From assembly GCA_934553255.1 (NCBI GenBank), contig CAKTEZ010000017.1, positions 1-29,480 of the forward strand: a stretch of DNA of 29,480 nucleotides, read 5' to 3'. Position 1 is the stretch's first letter. Each line of letters begins with the position of its first letter. The notes beneath the pieces are model-generated. The model saw nothing but the letters and a program-made list of their open reading frames with translations, was not told the DNA's origin and made no database searches. The DNA is from an uncultured Oscillospiraceae bacterium. Lineage in GTDB: Bacteria; Bacillota; Clostridia; Oscillospirales; Oscillospiraceae. Shown here piece by piece: positions 6,559-14,566 of the stretch. A program made the translations under genes and the position numbers.

Positions 6559-7028
6559 TTCTCTTCCCCACCAAACTCTTTTGTCATGATGACGGCGTCC
6601 TCCTTCGGATGCTCGTAGTAATTCCTGCGGCGACCCACGCCGCGGTAGCCGTGCTGCCCGTAAAGCGCGATGGCGGCGTAGTTGCTCGCGCGTACCTCAA
6701 GCGAGAGGAATGCAAGGTGATTGCCCTCGGCAAAGCGTTCAAAGACGCCCAGCAGCTTCCCCGCGACACCGCGGCGGCGGCAGTCGGGCCGCACGGCAAC
6801 ATTGGTGATATAGCCCTCGTCCAGCACGACCTGCAGGCCCGCGTAGCCGACCACGCGGTCGGTCTCGTCGAGTGCGACGAGAAACGCCGAAAGCGCGTTG
6901 TCCAGCTCCTCTGCGAGCGCGCTGCGCGACCAAGGCACGGTAAAGCAGCTGCGCTCCAGCTCCGCCACCGCGTCGAGATGCTCCGTTTTCATCGGTACGA
7001 TCCGCACCGGCATGGTCCTCTCCTGCAT
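6555..7028 (-). CDS. rimI: Ribosomal-protein/N-terminal alanine acetyltransferase RimI
   Basis: A 157-residue GNAT acetyltransferase. Motif A with the acetyl-CoA loop is NVAVRPDCRRRGVAGKLL (R84-A89 fits RxxGxA). The conserved SLEVRASNYAAIALYGQHGY (about 109-128) is the RimI signature with the candidate catalytic Glu111 and Tyr123. RimI acetylates the N-terminus of ribosomal protein S18 and related substrates. The ATG at 7028 directly abuts the polA stop (TAAATG) and has GGAGG eight bases upstream. A second ATG at 7013 (MPVRIV) also has AGGAG well placed, so the start could be there. The stop overlaps tsaD. Co-occurrence of rimI with tsaD is common in bacteria. Confidence 0.93.
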   Translation of the reverse strand: MQERTMPVRIVPMKTEHLDAVAELERSCFTVPWSRSALAEELDNALSAFLVALDETDRVVGYAGLQVVLDEGYITNVAVRPDCRRRGVAGKLLGVFERFAEGNHLAFLSLEVRASNYAAIALYGQHGYRGVGRRRNYYEHPKEDAVIMTKEFGGEEK

Positions 7029-9677
7029 TTACTTCGCCTCCAGCCAATTTTTGCCCCAATGCGCCTCCGCCACCAGCGGCACGGAGAGGTGCATCACGCC
7101 CTCCATCTCCTCGGTGAGGAGCCGCGCCACCTGCTCCGCCATCGCCTCGGGACACTCGACGATCAGCTCGTCGTGGACCTGCAGCAGCAGCCTTGCCTGC
7201 GGCGCTTCGCGGCGCAGGCGGTCAAAGACACGCACCATGGCAAGCTTCATCACATCCGCCGCCGTCCCCTGAATGGGCATATTGAGCGCGACGCGCTCGC
7301 CGAACGAGCGGGTGGCGAAGTTGCTCGCCGTCAGTTCGGGGAGGTCGCGGCGGCGGTGGAGGAGCGTTTCGACATAGCCCTGCTCCTTCGCCTTCTCCAC
7401 GATCTCGGTCATATAGCGGCGCACGCCGGAAAAGCGCTCCAGATAATTCTGAATATACTCCTTCGCCTCGTAAACGCTCACGCCGATGTCCTGCGCGAGC
7501 GAAAAGGCGGAAATGCCGTAGACGATGCCGAAGTTGACCGCCTTGGCGTGCGAGCGCATCTGCTTCGTCACATCCTCCACCGGCACGCCGAACACCTGCG
7601 AGGCGGTGACGGTGTGAATGTCCTCACCGCTGAGAAAGGCCTGCTGCATCGTCTTATCGTCCGCGATGTGGGCGAGCAGCCGTAGCTCGATCTGGCTGTA
7701 GTCCGCGTCCACGAGGACATTGCCGCGCTCCGGCACGAACATACGCCGCAGCTCGCTGCCGAGCGGCGTGCGCGTGGGGATGTTCTGCAAATTCGGCTCG
7801 GTGGAGGACAGGCGGCCCGTGGCGGTGACGGTCATCTGGAAGCTCGTGCGGACGCGGCCGTCCGGTCCGATGACCTTCAAAAGCCCGTCGCAGTAGGTCG
7901 ATCTCAGCTTGGCATACTGGCGGTATTGCAGCACATCCGCGACGATGCGGTGTTCGCGCAGCTTTTCCAGCACATCGGCGTTCGTGGACCAGCCGGTTTT
8001 CGTCTTTTTGCCATGCGGCAGACCCAGGCGGTCAAACAGCACCTCGCCAAGCTGCTTGGGAGAGTTGATGTTGAAGCTGTCGCCCGCCGCTTCATAAATG
8101 GAGTGTTCCAGCGTTTTGAGTTCCGCGTCCATCGCCGCGCCGAAGTCCGCGAGCGCCTTCGCGTCCACACGGACGCCCGCAAGCTCCATCTCCGCAAGCA
8201 CGCGGCAGAGAGGAAGCTCGACCTTGTAATAAAGCTCGTGAAGCTGCCGCTTCTCAATGCGCGGCGCAAGTTCTTCATAAAGCGCGCCGACGGCGGAGGT
8301 GTAGATGCGGAACGCCGTTTCCGCCGCGCGCGTGTCGCCGAGCAGGTCGAAGGCGTCCGGCTGCAGGTGCGCGGGTGCGGCAAGCTGCGTGTGAAAGTAG
8401 ACGGCGAAGAGAGAAGCAATATCATACTTGCCCGCCGTCGCGTCAAGGAGGTAGGCGGCAAGCGCGGTGTCAAACACGAAGCCCTCGGCGCTCAGGCCGT
8501 TTTCCAGCAGCGTGTGCATGAGATCCTTGACATTATGGCTGACTTTTTTGATGTCGGCTGAGAACAGGGCGTACAGCAGCGCATTCCAGTCGTCGGCGTA
8601 GCGGTCAAAGTAAAACTCCGTGCTCAACGATTCTCTTTCGCTCTCCTCCCACTCCACGATCACGCCGGAGAGGTCGGGCAGCGCAAGCACCGTCACATAG
8701 TCCGCCGCGCGGAACGCATCGAGCAGCTCCGCCGCGCGCGTCGGCTCGGTCACGACCTCGGCCGTCACGCTGCACTCCACCGTTTTCGCCGCGGCGGGCG
8801 CCTCCGGCGCGGGTCTCAGCCCCATTTTTTCGATAAGCTTATGGAACTCCAGGCGCATGAGCAGCGGGTAGAGCGCGTCGGACGGCGTTTTCCGCAGGTT
8901 ATCCTGCGGGGCAAAGTCCAACGGCGCGTCGGTGAGGATGGTCGCCAGATGATAGCTCTGCCGTGCGCTCGCCTCGCCCTCGGTCAGCTTTTTGACGACG
9001 CCCGGCTTGGCGTCGATGTCCGGCAGGAGGCGGTAGATCTCGTCGATGCTGCGGTACTTCTGAACGAGCGTCATCGCCGTCTTTTCGCCGATGCCGGTGA
9101 CGCCCGGAATGTTGTCGCTCGCGTCGCCCATGAGCGCCTTGAGGTCGATAATGTGGATCGGCTCGAAGCCGTACTCCTCTTCAAACGCCTCCGGCGTCAT
9201 GCGCTTCGTGGCGGTCTGCCCCATGCGGGTGGAGATAAGCTTGACGGTCGTGTGTTCCGTGATGAGCTGAAGCGAGTCCTTGTCGCCCGTGGCCGCCACG
9301 CAGTCCCAGCCCGCCGCCTCGCACCTGCGCGAGATGGTGCCGATGAGGTCGTCCGCCTCGTAGCCCGCCAGCTCATAGCGCGGGATGTTCATCGCGTCGA
9401 GTACCTCTTTCATCACCGGAAGCTGCATCGCCAGCTCCTCGGGCATTCCCTTGCGCTGCGCCTTGTAGCCCGCGTATTCCAAATGGCGGAAGGTCGGCTC
9501 GCGGCGGTCAAAGGTGACGCACAGCGCCTCGGGCTGCTCCTCGTCAAGCAGGCGCGCCATCGTGGTGAGAAAGCCGTAGATCGCCTGTGTATAGAACCCG
9601 TCTTTCGTCGTCAGGGGACGAATGCCGTAATAGGCGCGGTTGAGGATCGAATTGCTGTCCAATACCATCAGCTTCAT
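7029..9677 (-). CDS. polA: DNA polymerase I
   Basis: An 882-residue family A polymerase. The 5'-nuclease domain (about 1-290) shows VLDSNSILNRAYYG, YEADDLIGT, GDKDSLQL and DASDNIPGVTGIGEKTA. The middle domain (about 300-480) lacks the DxE of the 3'-5' exonuclease (VTVLALPDLSG at the expected place) and also the YxxxD motif, so proofreading is probably lost, as in several Firmicutes PolI. The polymerase domain has motif A DADYSQIELRLLAH, the O-helix region RSHAKAVNFGIVYG and motif C LQVHDELIVE. The enzyme removes Okazaki primers and fills repair gaps. The start at 9677 is chosen because GGAGG lies nine bases upstream and the product starts MKLMVLDSN; the frame extends further but would run through the promoter. 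First gene of polA-rimI-tsaD. Confidence 0.96.
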   Translation of the reverse strand: MKLMVLDSNSILNRAYYGIRPLTTKDGFYTQAIYGFLTTMARLLDEEQPEALCVTFDRREPTFRHLEYAGYKAQRKGMPEELAMQLPVMKEVLDAMNIPRYELAGYEADDLIGTISRRCEAAGWDCVAATGDKDSLQLITEHTTVKLISTRMGQTATKRMTPEAFEEEYGFEPIHIIDLKALMGDASDNIPGVTGIGEKTAMTLVQKYRSIDEIYRLLPDIDAKPGVVKKLTEGEASARQSYHLATILTDAPLDFAPQDNLRKTPSDALYPLLMRLEFHKLIEKMGLRPAPEAPAAAKTVECSVTAEVVTEPTRAAELLDAFRAADYVTVLALPDLSGVIVEWEESERESLSTEFYFDRYADDWNALLYALFSADIKKVSHNVKDLMHTLLENGLSAEGFVFDTALAAYLLDATAGKYDIASLFAVYFHTQLAAPAHLQPDAFDLLGDTRAAETAFRIYTSAVGALYEELAPRIEKRQLHELYYKVELPLCRVLAEMELAGVRVDAKALADFGAAMDAELKTLEHSIYEAAGDSFNINSPKQLGEVLFDRLGLPHGKKTKTGWSTNADVLEKLREHRIVADVLQYRQYAKLRSTYCDGLLKVIGPDGRVRTSFQMTVTATGRLSSTEPNLQNIPTRTPLGSELRRMFVPERGNVLVDADYSQIELRLLAHIADDKTMQQAFLSGEDIHTVTASQVFGVPVEDVTKQMRSHAKAVNFGIVYGISAFSLAQDIGVSVYEAKEYIQNYLERFSGVRRYMTEIVEKAKEQGYVETLLHRRRDLPELTASNFATRSFGERVALNMPIQGTAADVMKLAMVRVFDRLRREAPQARLLLQVHDELIVECPEAMAEQVARLLTEEMEGVMHLSVPLVAEAHWGKNWLEAK

Positions 9678-9716
9678 ACGCCGGTACCTCCGCGAGCGCA
9701 AAATCTTACAGATAAC

Positions 9717-9745
9717 AGTATATCGCGTTTCGCGGCAAAACTCAA
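9717..9745 (-). promoter_or_regulatory. polA promoter
   Basis: On the minus strand TTGAGT (complement of 9740-9745), 17 bases, TATACT (complement of 9717-9722). The predicted start is about 30 bases before the polA ATG. Confidence 0.75.
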
Positions 9746-9754
9746 CAAAAACTG

Positions 9755-9782
9755 TTGACATGGCCATGAAACATGCTAAACT
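9755..9782 (+). promoter_or_regulatory. Promoter of the MFS transporter gene
   Basis: TTGACA (9755-9760), 16 bases, TAAACT (9777-9782). Its -35 lies back to back with the polA -35, and the two create the inverted repeat TCAACA-5-TGTTGA (9742-9758). The repeat could bind a regulator or be a by-product of the two boxes. Confidence 0.6.
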
Positions 9783-9819
9783 TCTTGTATTCGTTTCGTC
9801 AAAGGGGATGGAGAACGCC

Positions 9820-10995
9820 ATGCTGTGTCGGGCAAATACGCGCTACGCCGTTATTCACGCTTCGTTCTGGAGCGCCTACGGCACGCTCTGGGCGTTCATC
9901 GCGCTTCTTCTGGAGCATTACGGCTTCACAAGCGGGCAGGTCGGCGTCGTCACCTCCTGCGCCACGCTCAGCTCGGTGATCCTCGCGCCCGCCGTTTCCT
10001 CGTTTCTGGACGCGCACGCACGGCTGGAAAACCGTCACGGCGCGGCAGCCCTGCTCCTGCTCGCCGCAGCGGTGAGCCTGCTCGTCTGGCTACTGCCGCC
10101 CGCGCAGCCGGTCGCGCTCGGCGTCTGCTTCGCCCTGATCGGCACGCTGCTCTCCTCCGTTCCGCCGTTCCAGAACGCGATGGCGATGGACGCGAACCGC
10201 TGCGGTCTTCCGGTGATCTACGGCTTCTGCCGCGGCATCGGCTCGGTGTCCTATGCCGCAGCCGTGCTGATCCTCGGCTTTGTGTTGGAGTGCCGTGCGC
10301 CGACGCTTCTGCTGCCGCTCTTTGCCGCGCTGGCGGGCATCTGTCTTTTTGCCACGGCAGGCTTCCACCTGCCCGCGCGGGCGCGTTCCGATGCACCCGC
10401 TCCGCCGGAGCGGCGCGGCGTCCTTGCCGTTCTGCACGACGCGCCGTACTTCGCGCTCACGCTGCTCGGCTGTCTCTTTTTCTTCGCCGCGCACACCGTG
10501 TCCAACACCTACATGAATGCGCTGGTGGGGAAGGTCGGCGGTACGGCGAGCGCCATCGGCACGGGTCTTGCCCTTTCCGCCATGCTGGAGCTGCCGAGCA
10601 TGACGCTGGTCTCCAAGCTGCGCGGGCGACTGTCGAGCGGCTTTCTTCTGCGTCTTGCCGCCGCAGCGGAGATCGTCAAATTCACCCTTTACTATTTCGC
10701 CCCCTCGATGGGCTTTCTCTACCTCGGCCATTGCCTTCAATTCTTTCAGTTTGCGGTCTATGCGCCCGCGACGGTCTACTTCGTCGCCGACACGCTGCCG
10801 GAGTGCGACCAGCTGCGCGGGCAATCGCTCATCTATGTGGCCGGCAGCGGGCTGGGCGCGGCGCTGGGCGGGCTGCTCGGCGGACGGCTCGTCGAGCGCG
10901 GCGGCATTCAGGCCGCGCTGCTGTTCTGCATTTTCTGCGCCGTCGCCTCGTTCGCCGTATTTTCCGTTTCCACCCGCGCAAAAAAGAAGCCATGA
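9820..10995 (+). CDS. MFS transporter
   Basis: A 391-residue membrane protein with about 12 hydrophobic segments in two halves, starting MLCRANTRYAVIHASFWSAYGTLWAFIALLL. The GQVGVVTSCATLSSVILAPAVSSFLD stretch after the second segment, and the second-half entry NALVGKVGGTASAIGTGLALSAM, resemble the MFS_1-like group (HcaT/LacY-related permeases). The substrate cannot be told from sequence. ATG 9820 is preferred because GGAG lies six bases upstream; ATG 9808 is in frame but has no room for a ribosome site. It is transcribed alone, divergently from polA, and ends at a strong terminator. Confidence 0.85.
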   Translation: MLCRANTRYAVIHASFWSAYGTLWAFIALLLEHYGFTSGQVGVVTSCATLSSVILAPAVSSFLDAHARLENRHGAAALLLLAAAVSLLVWLLPPAQPVALGVCFALIGTLLSSVPPFQNAMAMDANRCGLPVIYGFCRGIGSVSYAAAVLILGFVLECRAPTLLLPLFAALAGICLFATAGFHLPARARSDAPAPPERRGVLAVLHDAPYFALTLLGCLFFFAAHTVSNTYMNALVGKVGGTASAIGTGLALSAMLELPSMTLVSKLRGRLSSGFLLRLAAAAEIVKFTLYYFAPSMGFLYLGHCLQFFQFAVYAPATVYFVADTLPECDQLRGQSLIYVAGSGLGAALGGLLGGRLVERGGIQAALLFCIFCAVASFAVFSVSTRAKKKP

Positions 10996-10997
10996 CA

Positions 10998-11032
10998 AAA
11001 GGCTGCCGGAAAGCTTCTCCGGCAGCCTTTTT
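10998..11032. terminator. Bidirectional terminator between MFS gene and GerMN gene
   Basis: AAAGGCTGCCGGA (10998-11010) pairs exactly with 11018-11030, with A-runs and T-runs on both sides. It can end both the plus-strand MFS gene and the minus-strand two-component operon. Confidence 0.85.
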
Positions 11033-11054
11033 CGACTTTCTCCCTGTGCGGCGC

Positions 11055-11957
11055 TCACGGCGTCAGCGGTCCGTCGGTCTCCTGACCGGCAAGGAGCGGG
11101 ACGATCTCGCCGTCTACCACAATCTGTACGCGGTCGATGTTGTCCAGCGAGCAGAGCGAGCAGACCAGCGAGCGGAGCGCGAGATCCGGCGTGGGACCGA
11201 GGTCCGCGTCCGCGGGCAGGTTGAGGTAACAGGTCCCCTCTTCCACGCGCGCGGAGAGAACGGCAAAGTTCTCCGGCAGCAGCGGCTGCAGGCCGTCGCT
11301 CTCCGGTCCGCGCAGCAGCGCCTCAAGCAGCGCGTTCACGCGCGTCTGGCCCTCATAGAGCGCGAGCGCCTGACGCTCGGCGCGCAGCTCGCCTGTGGTC
11401 CTGTCGAGGAAGTAGAGCGATACGGTGACGGGCCGCAGCGCGCTCTCCTGCGTGGAGAGAAGCGGGTCGGCGGCGGTAAACACCTGCGTATGGCGGTAGG
11501 GCAGCTCCCGCCCGTCTGAGGTGATGGACACGGCGTTGATGCCGTCCAGCTGCGTCAGCGTCAGAGCCACGCAGTAGTCGGCGAGCGTCAGATCGATGCC
11601 CGCCAAACGCGCGTACTGGCGCGAAAAGTCCACACGCGCCCACTTGCCGAGGACCGACAGCTCCTGCACCGATGTTCCCGCCGGCGCCGGCGCGGAGGTC
11701 GCGGCGTCCGCCGCGCCGTCAAGCAGCGCCTCCAACAGCCGCTCCGCCAGTTCCTGCGTTGTCAGCGCCGACGCGCCCGCGATGACCGTCTCCCGCGCGA
11801 CCACGGCATCCCCGCCCGCGACCGTACGCAGATCGGCAGCGGGGTAGTAGAGGAGAAAGCGATCCTCCGCGTCCGCGTCGCCGACGCGCGCGCAGGCGAT
11901 CAGCGCCAAGGTCAGGCAGAGCGCCGAGAGAAGGGCCGCAATGCGGCGTTTCGTCAT
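11055..11957 (-). CDS. GerMN-domain lipoprotein (LpqB-like partner of a two-component system)
   Basis: A 300-residue protein with a lipoprotein signal: MTKRRIAALLSALCLTLALIAC, lipid-modified Cys22. Two GerMN-type domains follow (about 35-170 and 175-290). The repeated pattern shows hydrophobic strands, LLEALLDG / LLEALLRGP, and VDFSRQYA... / LNLPADADL. GerMN domains occur in spore germination protein GerM and in actinobacterial LpqB. Its ATG overlaps the histidine kinase stop (ATGA at 11954-11957) and has AAGGAGGG upstream, so it is made together with the kinase. By analogy with MtrAB-LpqB it may sit outside the membrane and tune the kinase; this is inference. Last gene of the operon. Confidence 0.82.
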   Translation of the reverse strand: MTKRRIAALLSALCLTLALIACARVGDADAEDRFLLYYPAADLRTVAGGDAVVARETVIAGASALTTQELAERLLEALLDGAADAATSAPAPAGTSVQELSVLGKWARVDFSRQYARLAGIDLTLADYCVALTLTQLDGINAVSITSDGRELPYRHTQVFTAADPLLSTQESALRPVTVSLYFLDRTTGELRAERQALALYEGQTRVNALLEALLRGPESDGLQPLLPENFAVLSARVEEGTCYLNLPADADLGPTPDLALRSLVCSLCSLDNIDRVQIVVDGEIVPLLAGQETDGPLTP

Positions 11958-13363
11958 GCCGATCCCTCCTTCCGCACCGCGGGGAGCCGCACCGTGAAGC
12001 AGGTGCCGCCGCCCTCGCGCGCGCTGACCGCGATAGCGCCGCCGCGGCGGTGTACCGTGTCCGCCACGATGGAAAGGCCGAGACCCGTGCCGCCTGCGGC
12101 ACGGGAACGCATCTTGTCCACGCGGTAGAAGCGGTCAAACACGCGCGGCATATCCTCTTCGGGAATGCCGATGCCGTTATCCTCCACCAACAAGACGCAT
12201 TCGTCCTCCGTTCCGGTGAGGGTGACGCGCACGAAGCCGCCGGGGCGGTTGTACTTGATGGCGTTCTCCGTAAGGTTGTAGATGATCTGGTGCAGGTCGT
12301 CGCCATCCGCCAACACGCTCTGCTCCCGCTCAATGGCATAGGTCAGCTCGACCTGTCTTTCGTCCGCGACCAAGCGCAGCATACGCGCCACGCGCTCGAT
12401 GACCGGCGCGACCGCGACGCTCTGCGCGGGTGCGCTCACGCCGCTGTCCAACCGCGTCAGGCGCAGAAGGTTCTCCGTGATGCGCGTCAGGCGGTCCGTC
12501 TCCTGCACGATGTCGCCGACGAACTCGCGCACGGTGGCGGCGTCGATGTCCTCGGTCTGCAAAATGGAGTCCGACAGCAGGCGAATGCCCGCCAGCGGCG
12601 TTTTCAGCTCGTGGCTCGCATCGGAGACGAAGCGGCGGCGCGCGTCCTCTGTCGTCTGCAGGCGGTCGGACAGGCTGTTGAACTCCGCGGCGATCTCGCT
12701 GACCTCATCGTGTCCGCCGATCTCGGCATGGTAGCTGTACGCGCCCTCGCGCACCCGCCGAATGGCCTCGAGCAGCACGCTGAAGCGCCGCGTGAGCATA
12801 CGCGAAAGAAGCAGACTCAGCAGCGCGACTGCGACCGCAACGACGCCGGAGATACGCAGCAGGTTCTTTTGCAGGCTCAGCAGCAGCGTCGCCTGCTCCA
12901 CATCGTATTCATAAGCGTAGACCGCGCCGATGGTCTGGCTGCGGTAAATGACGGGCGACGCCGCGCGGCTGCGGAACGCACCGTCGGCAAAGTCGGCATA
13001 GAAGGCGTCGTAGCCGCGCAGCGCCTGTACGATCTCGGTATACAGGCCGTAACGCCCCACCGCGCCGTCCGTTTCGCGCGTGTCGTAGAGGATGCGCCCC
13101 GCGGCGTCGGTGACGAGAATGCGGGAGATGCCCGTCTCCTCCACGAGCGTCATGGCGGAGGACACATTTTCTTCGCTCAGCTCCTCGATGCCGGAAAGCG
13201 CCGTCACCATCACGCTGACGCTGTTTTGCAGCGTCGCCTGCTTGGAACGCACGACCAGATTTTCCGACACGATGAGGGGATAGGTGTTCATGAACACCAG
13301 CACCGCCGCGATAATGAGAATATAGCTCAGGCCAAACTTGACCTGCAGGCTCGTGCGCCGCAC
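11954..13363 (-). CDS. Sensor histidine kinase (PhoR/WalK-like)
   Basis: With the GTG start at 13363 the product has 469 residues. A transmembrane helix (about 9-30), an extracellular region of about 135 residues (33-168), a second helix (170-187), HAMP (about 188-240), HisKA with phospho-acceptor H251 in SHELKTPL, and HATPase with N-box NLTENAIKYN (363-372), G1 DNGIGI (395-400) and G2 GGTGLGLSI (424-432) follow in order. The extracellular part looks like a PhoR/WalK-type sensor (VTDAAGRILYDTR). GTG is chosen because AAGGGGGG sits a few bases upstream; the ATG at 13381 lies over that ribosome site and has none itself. Partner regulator is encoded upstream and a GerMN lipoprotein overlaps downstream. 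Confidence 0.93.
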   Translation of the reverse strand: MRRTSLQVKFGLSYILIIAAVLVFMNTYPLIVSENLVVRSKQATLQNSVSVMVTALSGIEELSEENVSSAMTLVEETGISRILVTDAAGRILYDTRETDGAVGRYGLYTEIVQALRGYDAFYADFADGAFRSRAASPVIYRSQTIGAVYAYEYDVEQATLLLSLQKNLLRISGVVAVAVALLSLLLSRMLTRRFSVLLEAIRRVREGAYSYHAEIGGHDEVSEIAAEFNSLSDRLQTTEDARRRFVSDASHELKTPLAGIRLLSDSILQTEDIDAATVREFVGDIVQETDRLTRITENLLRLTRLDSGVSAPAQSVAVAPVIERVARMLRLVADERQVELTYAIEREQSVLADGDDLHQIIYNLTENAIKYNRPGGFVRVTLTGTEDECVLLVEDNGIGIPEEDMPRVFDRFYRVDKMRSRAAGGTGLGLSIVADTVHRRGGAIAVSAREGGGTCFTVRLPAVRKEGSA

Positions 13364-13403
13364 GGCGTTCCCCCCCTTCATTTGGTTTCTTTTTGTCTGC
13401 CGC

Positions 13404-14081
13404 TCAGTCCTTGAGATAGTAGCCCACGCCCCACTTGGTCATGATATGCTCCGGCTCGGCGGGGTTGCGCTCCAGCTTTTCGCGCAGGCGGCGGATATGC
13501 ACATCCACCGTGCGGTAGTCGCCCGCGTAGGTGTAGCCCCAGACAAGATCCATCAGGTTCTCGCGCGAGTAGACGCGGTGGGGGGTCTTGATGAGCAGCT
13601 CCAGAATGTCGTATTCCTTTGCGGTCAGATCGACCGGCACGCCGTCGCGCAGCGCGATGCGCCGTTCCGGATCAAGCGAAATGCCGCCGACGGTCAGCAG
13701 CGCGGTGCGCTGTTGGGCGGTCTGCCCCGCGCGGCGCAGCAGCGCGCGGATGCGCGCCTTCAGTTCCAGAATGTTGAAGGGCTTGGTGATGTAATCGTCC
13801 GCGCCGGATTCCAGCCCAATGATCTTGTCCGCGTCCTCGCCGCGGGCGGTGAGCATGATGATGGGGACCGAGGAAAACTCGCGGATACGCATACAGGCGG
13901 TCAGTCCGTCCACCTCCGGCATCATCAGGTCGAGAATGATGAGGTCGAAGCCGCCGCCCTTCGCCAGTTCGACCGCCGCTGCGCCGTCAAACGCCGTCTC
14001 CACCTGATACCCCTCGTTTTCGAGATTGAATTTGATCCCCTTGACGAGCAGCTTCTCGTCGTCTACCACTAAAACCTTCAC
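13404..14081 (-). CDS. OmpR/PhoB-family response regulator
   Basis: A 225-residue regulator. The receiver domain (1-118) has acidic D7-D8, phospho-acceptor D51 in LIILDLMMPEVDG, T in MLTAR, and K in ITKPF. The winged-helix DNA-binding domain (about 130-224) shows LTAKEYDILELL, the recognition region YRTVDVHIRRLREKLE and the ending GVGYYLKD. Overall it is closest to the WalR/MtrA/PhoP group. The start codon is GTG at 14081, overlapping the comEA-like stop (GTGA) and preceded by GGGAGGG. The kinase begins 41 bases after its stop. It is presumably phosphorylated by that kinase and may regulate envelope functions; the target genes are unknown. Confidence 0.95.
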   Translation of the reverse strand: MKVLVVDDEKLLVKGIKFNLENEGYQVETAFDGAAAVELAKGGGFDLIILDLMMPEVDGLTACMRIREFSSVPIIMLTARGEDADKIIGLESGADDYITKPFNILELKARIRALLRRAGQTAQQRTALLTVGGISLDPERRIALRDGVPVDLTAKEYDILELLIKTPHRVYSRENLMDLVWGYTYAGDYRTVDVHIRRLREKLERNPAEPEHIMTKWGVGYYLKD

Positions 14082-14449
14082 GGCGTCCCTCCCAATGTGA
14101 TCTCATCGCGTATCCCGTCCAGCTTCGCGCTGCCAATGCCGCGAACATTCAGCAGCTCGTCCACGCTTTCAAATGCGCCGTACTCCGCGCGGTAATCCAC
14201 GATGGCCTGCGCCAACACCGAGCCAATGCCGGTCAGCGTCTCCAGTTCCTCCGCCGACGCGGTGTTGATGTTCACAAGCGAGCGCTGCGGCGCGACCTCC
14301 TCCGCGGCGGGGCGCTCGGTCTGCACGGTGTAAAGCGCCGTTTCCGCACGGTCCGCACCGCGCAGCAGCCAGACCGCCGCCGCGAGAAAGGCGCAAGTCA
14401 CGAGCGCCAAAAATAAATAAGTGATCCAGCCTTTTTCCTGTCGTTCCAC
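14078..14449 (-). CDS. ComEA-like helix-hairpin-helix membrane protein
   Basis: A 123-residue protein: one transmembrane helix (about 10-29), a short linker, then a ComEA-type double helix-hairpin-helix domain (60-120) with VNINTASAEELETLTGIG and the second hairpin VRGIGSAKL. ComEA binds double-stranded DNA outside the membrane during natural transformation, and similar short HhH proteins are common in Clostridia. No comEC or comEB is adjacent. Start is GTG 14449 with only a poor ribosome site (GCGAG). The stop overlaps the response regulator start, so this is the first gene of the four-gene operon. A possible promoter on the minus strand is TGGAAA-17-TACAAT, the -10 being the complement of 14539-14544, which would leave a leader of about 85 bases. 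Confidence 0.85.
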   Translation of the reverse strand: MERQEKGWITYLFLALVTCAFLAAAVWLLRGADRAETALYTVQTERPAAEEVAPQRSLVNINTASAEELETLTGIGSVLAQAIVDYRAEYGAFESVDELLNVRGIGSAKLDGIRDEITLGGTP

Positions 14450-14451
14450 GG

Positions 14452-14480
14452 TTGAACTCGCTTTCTTTTTTTGCTATACT
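14452..14480 (+). promoter_or_regulatory. Promoter of the dacF-like gene
   Basis: TTGAAC (14452-14457), 17 bases, TATACT (14475-14480). It leaves an untranslated leader of about 80 bases before the ATG at 14567. Confidence 0.75.
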
Positions 14481-14566
14481 GTGTGGGAAATCGGTCGAAT
14501 TCGCGGCTCGCTTCGCACCGGCGCCGCCTCTTCCTTTTATTGTATCACAAAGCGAGGTATATTTCC

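Noticed and set aside
13364..13381. ATG start of the histidine kinase at 13381
   Set aside because: The following bases are themselves the ribosome site AAGGGGGG for the GTG at 13363, and no site precedes the ATG.
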